Assembly (NCBI RefSeq): GCF_014118685.1
Contig: NZ_JACFAK010000002.1
Span: forward strand, 124,001 to 188,000
DNA: 64,000 nucleotides
Source of the DNA: Flaviflexus huanghaiensis
GTDB lineage: Bacteria > Actinomycetota > Actinomycetes > Actinomycetales > Actinomycetaceae
Direction of reading: 5' to 3'
Shown piece after piece: positions 51,571-63,860 of the stretch (its first letter is position 1; every line of letters begins with the position of its first letter). The notes under the pieces are model-generated. The model searched no databases, was not told where the DNA came from, and saw nothing but the letters and a program-made list of their open reading frames with translations. The translations under genes were made by a program, and so were the position numbers.

Positions 51571-53012
51571 CACAGACACGGCCAGACGCCGGTGTCGGCG
51601 AGCCGATGACTCAGGAAGAGACGATCGCGTCGATCGGTCACTACAAGTTCGGCTGGCATGACTCTGATGAGGCGGGCGCGAATGCGCGCCGCGGCCTGAA
51701 CGAGGATGTTGTCCGCAACATCTCGGCCATGAAGGATGAGCCCGAGTGGATGCTCGAGCGCCGCCTCAAGGCGCTCAAGCTGTTCGACCGCAAGCCGTTG
51801 CCGATGTGGGGTGCCGATCTGACCGACATCGATTTCGATCGGATCAAGTACTTCGTGCGCTCGACCGAGAAGCAGGCCACCTCATGGGAGGACCTCCCGG
51901 AGGACATCAAGGAGACCTACGATCGCCTCGGCATTCCGGAGGCGGAGAAGCAGCGCCTCGTCGCCGGCGTCGCAGCTCAGTACGAGTCCGAGGTTGTCTA
52001 CCACCAAATCCGCGAGGACCTCGAAGAGCAGGGTGTCATCTTCCTTGACACCGACACGGCCCTCAAGGAGCACCCGGAGCTGTTCGAGGAGTACTTCGGC
52101 ACTGTCATCCCATCGGGCGACAACAAGTTCGCGGCACTCAACACGGCTGTCTGGTCGGGCGGTTCCTTCGTGTACGTCCCTCCGGGTGTGCACGTCGAGA
52201 TTCCGCTCCAGGCCTACTTCCGCATCAACACGGAGAACATGGGTCAGTTCGAGCGGACACTGATCATTGCCGACGAGGGTTCCTACGTCCATTACGTCGA
52301 GGGATGCACAGCCCCGATCTACAAGTCGGACTCGCTCCACTCGGCCGTTGTCGAGATCATCGTGAAGAAGGACGCCCGCGTCCGCTACACGACAATCCAG
52401 AACTGGTCGAACAACGTCTACAACCTCGTGACGAAGCGCACCGTCGTCGAAGAAGGCGGCGTCATGGAGTGGATCGATGGCAACATCGGCTCCAAGGTCA
52501 CAATGAAGTACCCGGCCGTCTACCTCATGGGCGAGCACGCACGCGGGGAAACGCTGTCGATCGCATTCGCCGGTGCTGGCCAGCACCAGGACACGGGTTC
52601 GAAGATGGTCCACATGGCACCGCACACGTCGTCCTCGATCGTGTCCAAGTCGGTTGCACGCGGCGGCGGCCGCGCCTCCTACCGCGGGCTTGTCCAGGTC
52701 ATGCCAGAGGCCGAGCACTCGAAGTCGACCGTGCTGTGTGACGCGCTGCTCGTCGACACCGAGTCCCGGTCGGACACGTACCCGTACGTTGACGTTCGCG
52801 TCGATGACGTTGAGATGGGTCACGAGGCGACCGTCTCGAAGGTGAGCGAGGACCAGCTGTTCTACCTCATGTCGAGGGGAATGGCGGAGGCAGAAGCCAT
52901 GGCGATGATCGTCCGTGGCTTCGTCGAGCCCATCGCCCGCGAGCTCCCCATGGAGTACGCCCTCGAACTTAACCGCCTCATTGAGCTTCAAATGGAAGGA
53001 GCCGTCGGCTGA
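51567..53012 (+). CDS. sufB: Fe-S cluster assembly scaffold SufB
   Basis: The 481-residue protein shows SufB features: G-W-H-D-S-D near the N-terminus, [24 protein letters not shown] and the C-terminal Y-R-G-L-V-Q, C-D-A-L-L and G-H-E-A-T-V-S-K. With SufC and SufD it forms the scaffold on which clusters are built. The ATG at 51567 overlaps the sufR stop; a longer in-frame ORF lies inside sufR and is rejected. Confidence 0.96.
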   Translation: MTQTRPDAGVGEPMTQEETIASIGHYKFGWHDSDEAGANARRGLNEDVVRNISAMKDEPEWMLERRLKALKLFDRKPLPMWGADLTDIDFDRIKYFVRSTEKQATSWEDLPEDIKETYDRLGIPEAEKQRLVAGVAAQYESEVVYHQIREDLEEQGVIFLDTDTALKEHPELFEEYFGTVIPSGDNKFAALNTAVWSGGSFVYVPPGVHVEIPLQAYFRINTENMGQFERTLIIADEGSYVHYVEGCTAPIYKSDSLHSAVVEIIVKKDARVRYTTIQNWSNNVYNLVTKRTVVEEGGVMEWIDGNIGSKVTMKYPAVYLMGEHARGETLSIAFAGAGQHQDTGSKMVHMAPHTSSSIVSKSVARGGGRASYRGLVQVMPEAEHSKSTVLCDALLVDTESRSDTYPYVDVRVDDVEMGHEATVSKVSEDQLFYLMSRGMAEAEAMAMIVRGFVEPIARELPMEYALELNRLIELQMEGAVG

Positions 53013-53013
53013 T

Positions 53014-54195
53014 ATGACGACGAATCTGTCTACCGATCATTCCCGGGCCACGCTGGCCACGGACGACCCGTCGTTCACTCAGGTCGTCGGCACGTCCCGC
53101 GGCGACCGGTCCTCGTCGTTCGATCTGAACGACTTCGCGGTGCCGGACGGCACCGAAGAGGACTGGCGCTTCACGCCTGTCAAGGACCTCGCACCGTTCT
53201 TCGCTGACCGGATCGACGGCACGAAGCCGCTCGTCACCGCACAGGGCATCGAGCTTGACGTCGTCGGACGTGAGGATCCGCGCCTCGGCACGATCCAGGC
53301 CCCCGGAGATCGTTCCTCGGTCGTCGCCTGGAACAGCTTTGACGAGGCCTACGTCGCCACCGTTGCGAAGGATGCCAAGGTCGAGGGCCTCATCAAGGTC
53401 GAGGGCCAGGGCGGTGACCCGGCTGCGCTCCATCTCCACATCGTGGCGGAGGAGAACTCCGAGGCGACAATCGTCCTCTCCCACGAGGGCGACGGCCAGG
53501 TGTCAGAGACGGTCGAGATCGACGTCAAGGACGGCGCACAGCTGACATTCGTCACGGTCCAGGAATGGGAGGACGAGGCAATCCACCTGTCGAACAACAG
53601 GATTCGCCTCGGCAAGGATTCCGCAATCCGGCATATCGTTGTCACTCTCGGCGGCAAGATCGTTCGCATGACAACCGACGGTGAGTACACGGCCACCGGA
53701 GGCGACATGGAGCTTCTCGGCGCTTATTACACGGATGCTGGCCAGCACCAGGAGCACCGGCTCTTCGTCAAGCACGCAGCGCCCGACTGCCGATCGAATG
53801 CAACCTACAAGGGCGCACTCCAAGGCGACGGCGCACACGCCGTCTGGGTTGGCGACGTCCTCATCGAGGTCGAAGCAACCGGCACCGACACGTACGAGCT
53901 CAACCGCAACCTCCTCTTGACGGAGGGGACGAAGGCTGATTCTGTGCCGAATCTCGAGATTAAGACGGGCGAGATCGAAGGTGCGGGACACGCATCCGCG
54001 ACGGGCCGTTTCGATGACGAGCAGCTGTTCTACCTGCGTGCCCGCGGCATCTCTGAGGATGTGGCACGACGTCTGGTCGTGCGGGGCTTCTTTGCCTCGC
54101 TTATCAACCAGATCGGCGTCCCGCTCATCCAGGACAAGCTCATGGCCGCCATCGAGGTCGAGCTCGACCAGACGATGGCCGGTGTGCAGGCATGA
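53014..54195 (+). CDS. sufD: Fe-S cluster assembly protein SufD
   Basis: The 393-residue protein has E-E-D-W-R-F-T-P near residue 47 and the beta-helix core shared with SufB (Y-Y-T-D-A-G-Q-H-Q-E-H, Y-K-G-A-L-Q-G-D, A-T-G-R-F-D-D-E-Q-L-F-Y-L). It partners SufB and SufC in the SufBC2D complex. The ATG is 1 nt after the sufB stop. The end overlaps the Rieske gene. Confidence 0.94.
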   Translation: MTTNLSTDHSRATLATDDPSFTQVVGTSRGDRSSSFDLNDFAVPDGTEEDWRFTPVKDLAPFFADRIDGTKPLVTAQGIELDVVGREDPRLGTIQAPGDRSSVVAWNSFDEAYVATVAKDAKVEGLIKVEGQGGDPAALHLHIVAEENSEATIVLSHEGDGQVSETVEIDVKDGAQLTFVTVQEWEDEAIHLSNNRIRLGKDSAIRHIVVTLGGKIVRMTTDGEYTATGGDMELLGAYYTDAGQHQEHRLFVKHAAPDCRSNATYKGALQGDGAHAVWVGDVLIEVEATGTDTYELNRNLLLTEGTKADSVPNLEIKTGEIEGAGHASATGRFDDEQLFYLRARGISEDVARRLVVRGFFASLINQIGVPLIQDKLMAAIEVELDQTMAGVQA

Positions 54196-54515
54196 CCTTC
54201 CAGGTTGCGTGCCATGAGTCAGACGTCGAACCCGCGGATGTTATGCAGGTGACCCTGAACGGGGTTGACCTCGCGATCGCGCGTGACTCCGACGGCTCGT
54301 GGCACGCGCTTGATGATCTGTGCACACACGGCAATGTGTCGTTATCGGATGGCGACGTCGAAGACGGCGGAATCGAATGCTGGAAGCACGGTTCGGTCTT
54401 CGACCTTGAGACGGGCCAACCCCGCTCCCTACCCGCCGTCCAACCCGTAGCGGTCTACCCCATCAAGGTCGAGAACGGCTCCATCTGGGTCGACATCGAC
54501 AGCCCTCACAACTGA
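54192..54515 (+). CDS. Rieske-type ferredoxin in the suf operon
   Basis: The 107-residue protein has the Rieske [2Fe-2S] ligands in C-T-H-G-N...C-W-K-H-G, spaced as in dioxygenase-type ferredoxins. A Rieske protein between sufD and sufC is common in actinobacterial suf operons. It may deliver electrons to cluster assembly; this is inference from position. Its ATG overlaps the sufD stop. Confidence 0.93.
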   Translation: MTFQVACHESDVEPADVMQVTLNGVDLAIARDSDGSWHALDDLCTHGNVSLSDGDVEDGGIECWKHGSVFDLETGQPRSLPAVQPVAVYPIKVENGSIWVDIDSPHN

Positions 54516-54541
54516 ATTTTTTAAGCAAGAAAGGGACCCCC

Positions 54542-57028
<2,487 letters not shown>

Positions 57029-57032
<4 letters not shown>

Positions 57033-57340
57033 GTGACATCACAGCCGCCGAAATAGAGGAAGCTCTGCGCGACGTCATCGACCCCGAGCTCGGGATCAAC
57101 ATCGTTGACCTCGGTCTGCTTTACGGAGTGACCCTTGACGGCAACTCCGCCATCATCGACATGACGCTCACGTCGGCAGCATGCCCGCTGACGGACGTTA
57201 TCGAGGATCAGGCGGTCCAGGCTCTCGAGGGCCTTGTGACCGATGTTCGGATCAACTGGGTCTGGCTACCGCCGTGGGGCCCGGAGAAAATCACGCTTGA
57301 GGGCCGCGAACAGCTTCGCGCTCTCGGCTTCAACGTGTGA
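57029..57340 (+). CDS. sufT: MIP18/DUF59 family Fe-S assembly protein (SufT-like)
   Basis: The 103-residue protein has D-V-I-D-P-E-L-G-I-N-I-V-D-L-G-L-L-Y, M-T-L-T-S-A-A-C-P-L and W-L-P-P-W-G-P-E-K-I-T, the DUF59/PaaD core. Members help transfer clusters to targets. Its ATG overlaps the sufU stop, making it the last gene of the suf operon, followed by a strong terminator. Confidence 0.92.
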
Positions 57341-57345
57341 GATAA

Positions 57346-57369
57346 GAGGAGCGGCTTCGGCCGCTCCTC
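57346..57369 (+). terminator. suf operon terminator
   Basis: Perfect 10-bp stem GAGGAGCGGC / GCCGCTCCTC with a stable TTCG tetraloop, 5 nt after the last suf stop. Confidence 0.88.
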
Positions 57370-57441
57370 GTCTCGTATGCCGCGCTGACTGCGCAGTTGG
57401 CTTCACGCACTGTCGGGGCACAGTGTGGCGGGCCGCAGTGG

Positions 57442-57447
57442 TAGGCT
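57442..57447 (+). promoter_or_regulatory. -10 element of dxs
   Basis: TAGGCT lies 25 nt before the GTG start, giving a short leader that includes AGGAGG. No clear -35 was found. Confidence 0.5.
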
Positions 57448-57472
57448 CATGTGGCAGTACAGGAGGATCAGT

Positions 57473-59374
57473 GTGAGCATACTGTCGACAATCACTTCTC
57501 CGGCCGACGTAAGTCGGCTGTCGCATAGGCAGGTGGACGTCCTCGCGAGGGAGATCCGGTCCTTCCTTGTCGATTCAGTCTCGCAGACGGGAGGCCACCT
57601 TGGCCCTAACCTGGGTGTCGTCGAGCTGTCGATCGCCCTTCACCGGGTGTTCGATTCGCCTCGCGACACGATCGTCTTCGACACCGGCCACCAGTCCTAC
57701 GTGCACAAGATGCTCACGGGACGCAAAGACTTCACGAACCTGCGGTCCGAGGGCGGCCTCTCCGGATATCCGTCGCGGTCTGAGTCCGTCCATGACGTTG
57801 TCGAGAATTCTCATGCGTCCACGGCCCTGTCGTGGGCCGCTGGCATCGCGCGCGGCTATCGCCTTTCCGGCGACGAGCGCACAGTTGTCGCCGTCATCGG
57901 CGACGGCGCCCTGACGGGCGGCATGGCGTGGGAGGCGCTCAACAACATCGCCGAAGATCAGTCGTTGCGCCTCGTCATCGTTCTCAATGACAACGATCGG
58001 TCGTATGAGCCAACGATTGGCGGCATGGCCCGCAAGATGGACGTCACTGGCATGACGCGCAGGCTCGACCAGGTTCGCGTATCGAAGGATTACGAGAACA
58101 TCCTCAACTGGGGAAAGAAGACCTTGAGGGCCTCCGGCGCACCAGGTCGGCTCGCGTACGATGCGATCCACGGCTTCAAACGGGGCGTCAAGGATGTGCT
58201 GGTGAATGCGGGGATCTTCGACGCCCTCGGCATCAAGTACGTCGGTCCCGTGGACGGTCACAAGATAGGCGATCTCGATACCGCTCTGGAGATGGCAAAG
58301 GAGTATGGCGGGCCCGTTGTCGTCCATGCCATCACCGAGAAGGGCCGTGGTTACGAGCCCGCGCTCAACGACGTCGCCGACCACTTCCATGCGGTCGGGC
58401 AAATCCACCCCGAGACGGGCCTTCCGATCGTGCCGTCCGGCTTCGGCTGGACGTCGGTCTTCGCCGATGAGATCCTTCGGGCCGCGAAGACGGATGAGAA
58501 GATTGTCGCCCTGACGGCCGCCATGTTGCGGCCAGTTGGACTCGGCCCGATGAGGGACCTGTACCCGAAGCGGGTCATTGATACCGGTATCGCCGAACAG
58601 CATGCCGTGACAACCGCGGCGGGTCTTGCGTTTGCCGGTTATCACCCCATTGTCGCCCTGTATGCAACATTCCTCAACAGGGCCTACGATCAGTTGCTCA
58701 TGGACGTTGCCCTCCACAAGGCTCCTGTGACAATCGTTCTCGATCGCGCTGGCATCACTGGCAACGACGGCGCCTCCCACAACGGTATGTGGGACCTGTC
58801 GCTTGCTGCCATGATCCCGGGCCTGCGAGTGGCCGCGCCCCGCGATGAGGCGACGCTCAGAGATGAGTTGAACGAAGCACTGGCAGTTGACGATGGCCCG
58901 ACGATGCTGCGCTATCCCAAAGGAACCGTCCCCAACCCCATCCCCGCCATCGACCGCATCGGCTCTCTTGATGTCATCGGTCGTAACGGGCTGTCCGGGC
59001 CCAACATCCTCGTTGTCTCGATCGGTGCCATGGCAGATGCGGCTCTTGCAGCTGCGTCCGTCACGAACGCTTCTGTCACAGTCATCGACCCCCGCTGGGT
59101 CCTGCCGATCAGCGAAGAGCTCGTCGAATACGCAGACGAGTTCGATGCGATCGTGACGATCGAAGACGGGCTACGCGAAGGTGGCGTCGGTCAGCAGATC
59201 GCCGACCTCGTCGACCCTCCCGTGACCGTCCTCGGCGTTTCCCGCCATTTCATCGACCACGCAGGCAGGAAAGACATCCTCGCCCGTGAACACATGACTG
59301 GCGACGATGTCATCGCCGCTGTTCGGGCAGCTGCCGGGCAGGGCCCGGCGCTCTCCATCGCGAGCGACGCTTAG
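57473..59374 (+). CDS. dxs: 1-deoxy-D-xylulose-5-phosphate synthase
   Basis: The 633-residue protein is the thiamine-diphosphate enzyme that condenses pyruvate and glyceraldehyde-3-phosphate, the first step of the MEP isoprenoid pathway. Motifs: G-G-H-L-G-P-N-L-G-V-V-E-L, F-D-T-G-H-Q-S-Y, G-D-G-A-L-T-G-G-M-A-W-E-A-L-N-N (ThDP binding), D-T-G-I-A-E-Q-H-A (catalytic Glu) and D-R-A-G-I-T-G-N-D-G. The GTG start is chosen for its AGGAGG ribosome-binding site. Confidence 0.96.
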   Translation: MSILSTITSPADVSRLSHRQVDVLAREIRSFLVDSVSQTGGHLGPNLGVVELSIALHRVFDSPRDTIVFDTGHQSYVHKMLTGRKDFTNLRSEGGLSGYPSRSESVHDVVENSHASTALSWAAGIARGYRLSGDERTVVAVIGDGALTGGMAWEALNNIAEDQSLRLVIVLNDNDRSYEPTIGGMARKMDVTGMTRRLDQVRVSKDYENILNWGKKTLRASGAPGRLAYDAIHGFKRGVKDVLVNAGIFDALGIKYVGPVDGHKIGDLDTALEMAKEYGGPVVVHAITEKGRGYEPALNDVADHFHAVGQIHPETGLPIVPSGFGWTSVFADEILRAAKTDEKIVALTAAMLRPVGLGPMRDLYPKRVIDTGIAEQHAVTTAAGLAFAGYHPIVALYATFLNRAYDQLLMDVALHKAPVTIVLDRAGITGNDGASHNGMWDLSLAAMIPGLRVAAPRDEATLRDELNEALAVDDGPTMLRYPKGTVPNPIPAIDRIGSLDVIGRNGLSGPNILVVSIGAMADAALAAASVTNASVTVIDPRWVLPISEELVEYADEFDAIVTIEDGLREGGVGQQIADLVDPPVTVLGVSRHFIDHAGRKDILAREHMTGDDVIAAVRAAAGQGPALSIASDA

Positions 59375-59379
59375 TGCAA

Positions 59380-59407
59380 CAGGGGCGCGGCTTAAGCCGC
59401 GCCCCTG
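59380..59407. terminator. dxs terminator, perfect palindrome
   Basis: CAGGGGCGCGGC-TTAA-GCCGCGCCCCTG forms a 12-bp stem 5 nt after the dxs stop. It may also serve the convergent rnd gene ending at 59434. Confidence 0.88.
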
Positions 59408-59433
59408 CCCCGTTTCTCCGCAGACTGACCGTG

Positions 59434-60612
59434 TCAGCCTTCTGGCGTGCGCGGTAAGACGACGGCGACCTCTTCGATCTGCCAGGGCCTCGCACCGGCC
59501 CGGTAAAGGACGTCGACCATTGATGTCACCGAGTTCCAGCCCTCCCACGCGAGCTGACGCTGGATCGCGGGCTTGAGGAGCACGTCTTGACGTATGCCAA
59601 GTTCCTCAGCCCTCGTGAGGACGGCGGGCCTCACAATGTCCCAACGTTCGGCGGCATCAGGGTGGCGGTTCTTCCAGCTCCTCACATCCGGGAGCCCGTC
59701 CTTCGACAGTGGGTGACGCGAGGGCAGGTCGGGTGTGTCGTGGCCGCGCTCGATTGCCGCCCACCAGCGCTTCGACAGGTCCTGACGGGACCTGGATCGC
59801 AGAGCGGATGAGCGTTGCACGTCATCGAATGATGTTGGCAACGAAGCGGCGAGCGCACCGAGGGCTTTTCCAGGCAAGACTTTTTCCGGACCGACGTCGC
59901 GACTCCGGGCGATCTCGTCCCGTTCCACCCACAGTTCGCGGATGACTGCGAGGGTGCGGGGGTCTCGAATCCTCAGCGAGCTTGCGATCTTGCGCCATGG
60001 CTCCGGATTGGGAGGATTCGGCGGGTTTGTGCGAAGGTACTCGCATTCCTCAAGCATCCACTCAAGCCGCGAGGCCTCCGTCAGGCGGCGATGCTGGACC
60101 TCGCGGAGTTCAATGAGCAGATCAACGTCGAGCGCGGCATAGGACAGCAGCTCGGGAGCGAGCGGCCGAGCCGACCAGTCGGAGTTCGAATGCTCTTTCG
60201 CGAGCTGAACGTCGAGATTGGCGGAAATAACGGCCTGAAGAGAGACTCTCTCATCACCAAGAAGAAGTGCAGCAACCTCGGTGTCCCACAGTGATGGCGC
60301 CGTGAGACCCTCCCGCCGAAGGCTTGGTAGGTCTTGATCAGCCGCATGGAGAATCCACTCGTCCTCGGCGAGCACCTCGGCAAGGTCCGCCATGTGGTTC
60401 TCGAGTGGTGGCGGGTCGAGGAGGAAGATTCCTGACCCTGCTCGTTTAATTTGTATGAGGTAGGCGCGATTCGAGTAGCGAATACCCTGAGCGCGCTCAG
60501 TGTCGATGGCGAAGGGCCCGCTACCACGCTTCAGCGATTCGATGGTGGACATCAATTCGGCGCGCGTTGACAGCAGGGGCGGTATTCCGCCCTGTGGGAC
60601 ATCTACATTCAC
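59434..60612 (-). CDS. rnd: Ribonuclease D-like 3'-5' exonuclease with HRDC domain
   Basis: The 392-residue protein has the DEDD exonuclease motifs: F-A-I-D-T-E-R-A (D-E), H-A-A-D-Q-D-L (Asp), and L-S-Y-A-A-L-D-V-D (Y-x3-D), then an HRDC domain (about 215-300, with R-D-P-R-T-L-A-V-I-R-E-L-W) and a second C-terminal helical domain. It trims tRNA and other RNAs. The GTG start overlaps the stop of the DUF3000 gene (GTGA) and is preferred to a longer in-frame start. Confidence 0.92.
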   Translation of the reverse strand: MNVDVPQGGIPPLLSTRAELMSTIESLKRGSGPFAIDTERAQGIRYSNRAYLIQIKRAGSGIFLLDPPPLENHMADLAEVLAEDEWILHAADQDLPSLRREGLTAPSLWDTEVAALLLGDERVSLQAVISANLDVQLAKEHSNSDWSARPLAPELLSYAALDVDLLIELREVQHRRLTEASRLEWMLEECEYLRTNPPNPPNPEPWRKIASSLRIRDPRTLAVIRELWVERDEIARSRDVGPEKVLPGKALGALAASLPTSFDDVQRSSALRSRSRQDLSKRWWAAIERGHDTPDLPSRHPLSKDGLPDVRSWKNRHPDAAERWDIVRPAVLTRAEELGIRQDVLLKPAIQRQLAWEGWNSVTSMVDVLYRAGARPWQIEEVAVVLPRTPEG

Positions 60613-61172
60613 AGGCGATCCAGTGGAGTGACGGATGGGGGGTGCAGTCCGCTTGCCGTGCAGGCGAATTCCGCCCACGCATCCAAATGGTCGGAGACAT
60701 CTTCGGAATCGGGGGACCAGGAGGCCCGCACCTCGACGCTCACGCGGCTGTCCTCCAAGTGTAACCCACGAAATGTTTCGTCCATCTGCCGCGTGACCGT
60801 CCCATTCAGGCTGTGATATTCAGCTCCGTGCGCCGCGAGCGCATCGGTCAGCCACGACCAAGCGACCTCACCGAGGAGCGGATCGTCACCGAGCTCGTTC
60901 TCGACGGGGGCGGACACGTGGCAGACGATGCGGAAAGACCCGTTCCACGCTGGCTGACCGTCGGGATCATAGAGAAGGACGAACCGTGCCTCCCCGAGGT
61001 AGCCGTCCGGGTCAAGGAGTGGCCCTGACGTATTGATCTCGGCGGAGAGGGCTGCGGACCATGGCGCGATTCTCTTCGGCGCGGGTATTTCCTGCAGGCG
61101 AAACTCACGCCGGAACACGTGGTCGCGCAGCGAGTCCAGACTCGCGAGAAACAGCGCAGGTACGTCGGTCAC
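60609..61172 (-). CDS. DUF3000 family protein
   Basis: The 187-residue protein matches the actinobacterial DUF3000 family: R-R-E-F-R-L-Q-E-I-P-A-P-K-R-I-A-P-W, R-F-V-L-L-Y-D-P-D-G-Q-P-x-W-N-G and L-G-E-V-A-W-S-W-L. Function is unknown. It is translationally coupled to the RNase D gene, an association seen across actinobacteria, so a role in RNA processing is possible. Confidence 0.88.
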   Translation of the reverse strand: MTDVPALFLASLDSLRDHVFRREFRLQEIPAPKRIAPWSAALSAEINTSGPLLDPDGYLGEARFVLLYDPDGQPAWNGSFRIVCHVSAPVENELGDDPLLGEVAWSWLTDALAAHGAEYHSLNGTVTRQMDETFRGLHLEDSRVSVEVRASWSPDSEDVSDHLDAWAEFACTASGLHPPSVTPLDRL

Positions 61173-61260
61173 ATATGCACCGTATCGAGTCGGTACATGC
61201 GGTGCCCGCAGGCGCGCCGGTAGACTGACCCTGTCTCACCCCCGACAAACCAGAGGAATC

Positions 61261-62298
61261 ATGCCCACGTCTCGCATCGTCGCCCTGCCGACGGAAGAGT
61301 TCATGACCCGAGCCAGCGCCGCCGGAGTCGATCTGCCGCTCGAGCAGTCCGCCGCGTGGGACACCTACGATCTCGCCTCACCGGGCAGGCAACCCTACGG
61401 GCGCTACGTGTGGCAGGTCGATGGCGAGGATCGCGCCTTCATCTCGCTGACCGACTATAGGGGCAGGGGCTTCCACTACCTGTGGGCCAAGGAGGGCCCC
61501 GTGTGGACGGAGCCGCCAACCGCCCAGGTGGAGGAGCGATTCCATAGCGATCTCACGCGGGTTCTCAAGAAGGATTGGACGTACGTCTTTGTCCGCCTGC
61601 ATGCTCACCACACGTCGGTGCGCCTGCACGAACTCCTCCAGTCAATCCCGTTCGACCGCACCGTTATCCTCGACCTGTCTCTCGATAGCGATGCCCTCAT
61701 GGCGTCGATGAAGAAGCGCGGCCGTCGCGACGTTCGCAAGTCGCTACGTAACGAGAACCTCGTCGCGGCTGAAGAGACTGACCAGGCCAGCCTCGTGTTC
61801 GACGAACTTTACGAGCTTCTCAAAGAGACCGGTGATCGTGACGGCTTCGGTATTGCACCGAAAGCCTCCTACATGCGGATGCTGACGTCGCTCGGGTCAG
61901 AACATGCCAGGCTGTTCACGGTCCGCGCTCACGGCGAGCCCTACTGCTGGGGAATCGTGACCGTCAACGGTCCCCGTGCGACGTACTACTACGCCGCGTC
62001 ATCCGCAGAAGGTCGGAAGGCGGGAGCTCCTGATCTTCTCGTGTGGTACATGACCGAGAAGCTTCGCGAATCGGGTGTCACAAGCTTTGATCTCATGGGC
62101 GTCGACTCCGAGCGTGCACCTCAGCTGGCGGGCGTGCGCGGCTTCAAAACGAAGTTCTCAGAAGAGATCGCCGAGGTCCCCGGCGCTTGGGATCTGCCGC
62201 TTCGACCGGTCATGTACCAGGGACTCACTCTCGCGCTCAAGGCGAAGAGGGCGGCCATGTCACAGATGAAGAAGCTCCGGAGCAGGTCCGACACGTGA
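61261..62298 (+). CDS. FemAB-family peptidoglycan aminoacyltransferase-like protein
   Basis: The 345-residue protein has the double GNAT-like fold of FemX/MurM proteins: an N-terminal half with Q-S-A-A-W, R-T-V-I-L-D-L-S-L-D followed by M-K-K-R-G-R-R-D-V-R-K-S, and a C-terminal half with Y-Y-Y-A-A-S-S-A and F-D-L-M-G-V-D. It probably adds an amino acid to the lipid II peptide using aminoacyl-tRNA. The ATG at 61261 follows AGAGGAA; the longer in-frame ORF overlaps the divergent gene. Confidence 0.9.
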   Translation: MPTSRIVALPTEEFMTRASAAGVDLPLEQSAAWDTYDLASPGRQPYGRYVWQVDGEDRAFISLTDYRGRGFHYLWAKEGPVWTEPPTAQVEERFHSDLTRVLKKDWTYVFVRLHAHHTSVRLHELLQSIPFDRTVILDLSLDSDALMASMKKRGRRDVRKSLRNENLVAAEETDQASLVFDELYELLKETGDRDGFGIAPKASYMRMLTSLGSEHARLFTVRAHGEPYCWGIVTVNGPRATYYYAASSAEGRKAGAPDLLVWYMTEKLRESGVTSFDLMGVDSERAPQLAGVRGFKTKFSEEIAEVPGAWDLPLRPVMYQGLTLALKAKRAAMSQMKKLRSRSDT

Positions 62299-62311
62299 GA
62301 ATCCGAACCGA

Positions 62312-62344
62312 GCCCCGGCGGGTACTGCGAACTTGCGCCGGGGC
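62312..62344 (+). terminator. Terminator after the FemAB-like gene
   Basis: GCCCCGGCG / CGCCGGGGC form a 9-bp stem with a 15-nt loop, 13 nt after the stop codon. Confidence 0.7.
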
Positions 62345-62491
62345 GATACAGCGGGGCCGAAAAGATCGTGCGACACCTCGTCAGAGGAGCCCGCGAAACT
62401 GGCGCGGCCTCCTTGTGTCGACGGGCTGCTCACCCGCAAGAGAATTCAGCCATGCGGCTGGTCGATGATGGTCGGTGCGGGGTGAAGGCTG

Positions 62492-63772
62492 ATGGCGCTA
62501 CGCGCTCTCTTCGCTGACACGCGTCCTCTGCGCAATCCGCACTTTCGCAGGCTGTGGTCAGCGAACATTATCACGGTCATCGGCGCTCAGATGACACTCG
62601 TTGCGGTTCCCGCCCAGCTCTACTCGCTGACCGGTAGTTCTGCCTACGTCGGCCTCTCCGGCATCTTCGGTCTTGTCCCGCTCCTCATTTTCGGCCTGTG
62701 GGGTGGGGCGTTGGCTGACGCCCTGGATCGCAGGCGCCTCCTCATCGTCACCGTCATCGGCATCGTCTTGACCTCGGCGCTGTTCTTCGTGTGGACCGCG
62801 CTCGGCAACACGAACGTCTGGCTCATCCTCCTCACGTTCTCGGCCCAGCAAGCATTCTTTGCCGCCAATCAGCCGGCCCGTATCTCGATCCTTCCGCAGC
62901 TCTTACCGAACCGTCAGATACCGGCGGCGACTGCGCTCAACATGACGGTCATATCAGCGGGCGGCATTGCCGGGCCTCTCATCGGCGGTGCCCTCATCCC
63001 CGTGCTTGGCTTCCAGTGGCTCTACTTCGCCGACATCGTTCTTCTCATGCCGACTCTGCTCGCCGTCATCGGCCTACCGAGTCTCGTTCCCGCCGGCTAC
63101 GAGGAGAAGAAGCGGGCGCCGGGATGGCGGTCGGTTGTCGAAGGCCTCGGGTATCTCATGGGCCACAAAATCCTTCTCATGAGCTTCGTCGTCGACCTCA
63201 TCGCCATGATCTTTGGGATGCCGCGTGCCCTGTTCCCACAGATCGCCCACGAATCCTTTGGGTCAAGCATGAGCGGCGGGCTCGCGTTCGGCATCCTCTA
63301 TGCCGCGATCCCGCTCGGCTCAGCCCTCGGTGGCATCTTCTCAGGCTGGGTCTCCGGCATCAGACGCCACGGTCTTGCCGTCATCCTCTGCATCGTCGCC
63401 TGGGGCTTATCAATGACCGGCTTCGGCATCGCAGTCTTTTTCGCGACCGGCGCCCCCGATCACTGGCTGTGGATCGGCGCGTTCTTCCTCGTGCTCGGAG
63501 GTGCGGCCGACATTGCGTCAGCAGCCTTCCGGCAGGCCATGCTGCTTACAGCAGCGAGCGACGAGGTACGTGGCAGACTCCAGGGCGTGTTCTTCGTCGT
63601 TGTCTCCGGCGGTCCCCGGATTGCCGATGTTGCCCATGGCGCGGCCGCGATCTATGTCGGAACCGCGCTTGCGACGGGCGGCGGCGGAGTCCTCGTCGTC
63701 CTGCTCGTCCTTCTCTGTGCGCTCCTCGTCCCCGCTTTCACCCGGTACCGGGTTGAGCCGAGCATCGACTGA
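62492..63772 (+). CDS. MFS transporter, EntS-like exporter
   Basis: The 426-residue protein has about 12 membrane helices. It begins R-N-P-H-F-R-R-L-W-S-A-N and has the MFS loop G-G-A-L-A-D-A-L-D-R-R-R-L-L between helices 2 and 3, and Q-P-A-R-I-S-I-L-P-Q. This pattern is that of the EntS/MefA drug- and siderophore-exporter group. The substrate is unknown and no siderophore genes are in the window. Confidence 0.88.
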   Translation: MALRALFADTRPLRNPHFRRLWSANIITVIGAQMTLVAVPAQLYSLTGSSAYVGLSGIFGLVPLLIFGLWGGALADALDRRRLLIVTVIGIVLTSALFFVWTALGNTNVWLILLTFSAQQAFFAANQPARISILPQLLPNRQIPAATALNMTVISAGGIAGPLIGGALIPVLGFQWLYFADIVLLMPTLLAVIGLPSLVPAGYEEKKRAPGWRSVVEGLGYLMGHKILLMSFVVDLIAMIFGMPRALFPQIAHESFGSSMSGGLAFGILYAAIPLGSALGGIFSGWVSGIRRHGLAVILCIVAWGLSMTGFGIAVFFATGAPDHWLWIGAFFLVLGGAADIASAAFRQAMLLTAASDEVRGRLQGVFFVVVSGGPRIADVAHGAAAIYVGTALATGGGGVLVVLLVLLCALLVPAFTRYRVEPSID

Positions 63773-63817
63773 ACGCTGTCCTCAACTGCACGCGGCGTGA
63801 CGAGTGTGGGTAGGCAA

Positions 63818-63847
63818 AGGGCCGGTCAGCTGTTGCCGACCGGCCCT
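63818..63847. terminator. Terminator between convergent genes
   Basis: AGGGCCGGTC / GACCGGCCCT, a perfect 10-bp stem with a 10-nt loop, between the MFS gene and the convergent gene ending at 63861. Confidence 0.85.
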
Positions 63848-63860
63848 CAACAACCGTCCG

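Noticed and set aside
51882-52991. 369-codon minus-strand ORF inside sufB
   Set aside because: Antisense shadow of a highly conserved gene, with no domain features.
57575-58780. 401-codon minus-strand ORF inside dxs
   Set aside because: It is fully antisense to a clear dxs gene, has no family motifs and no ribosome-binding site; long antisense ORFs are expected at this GC content.
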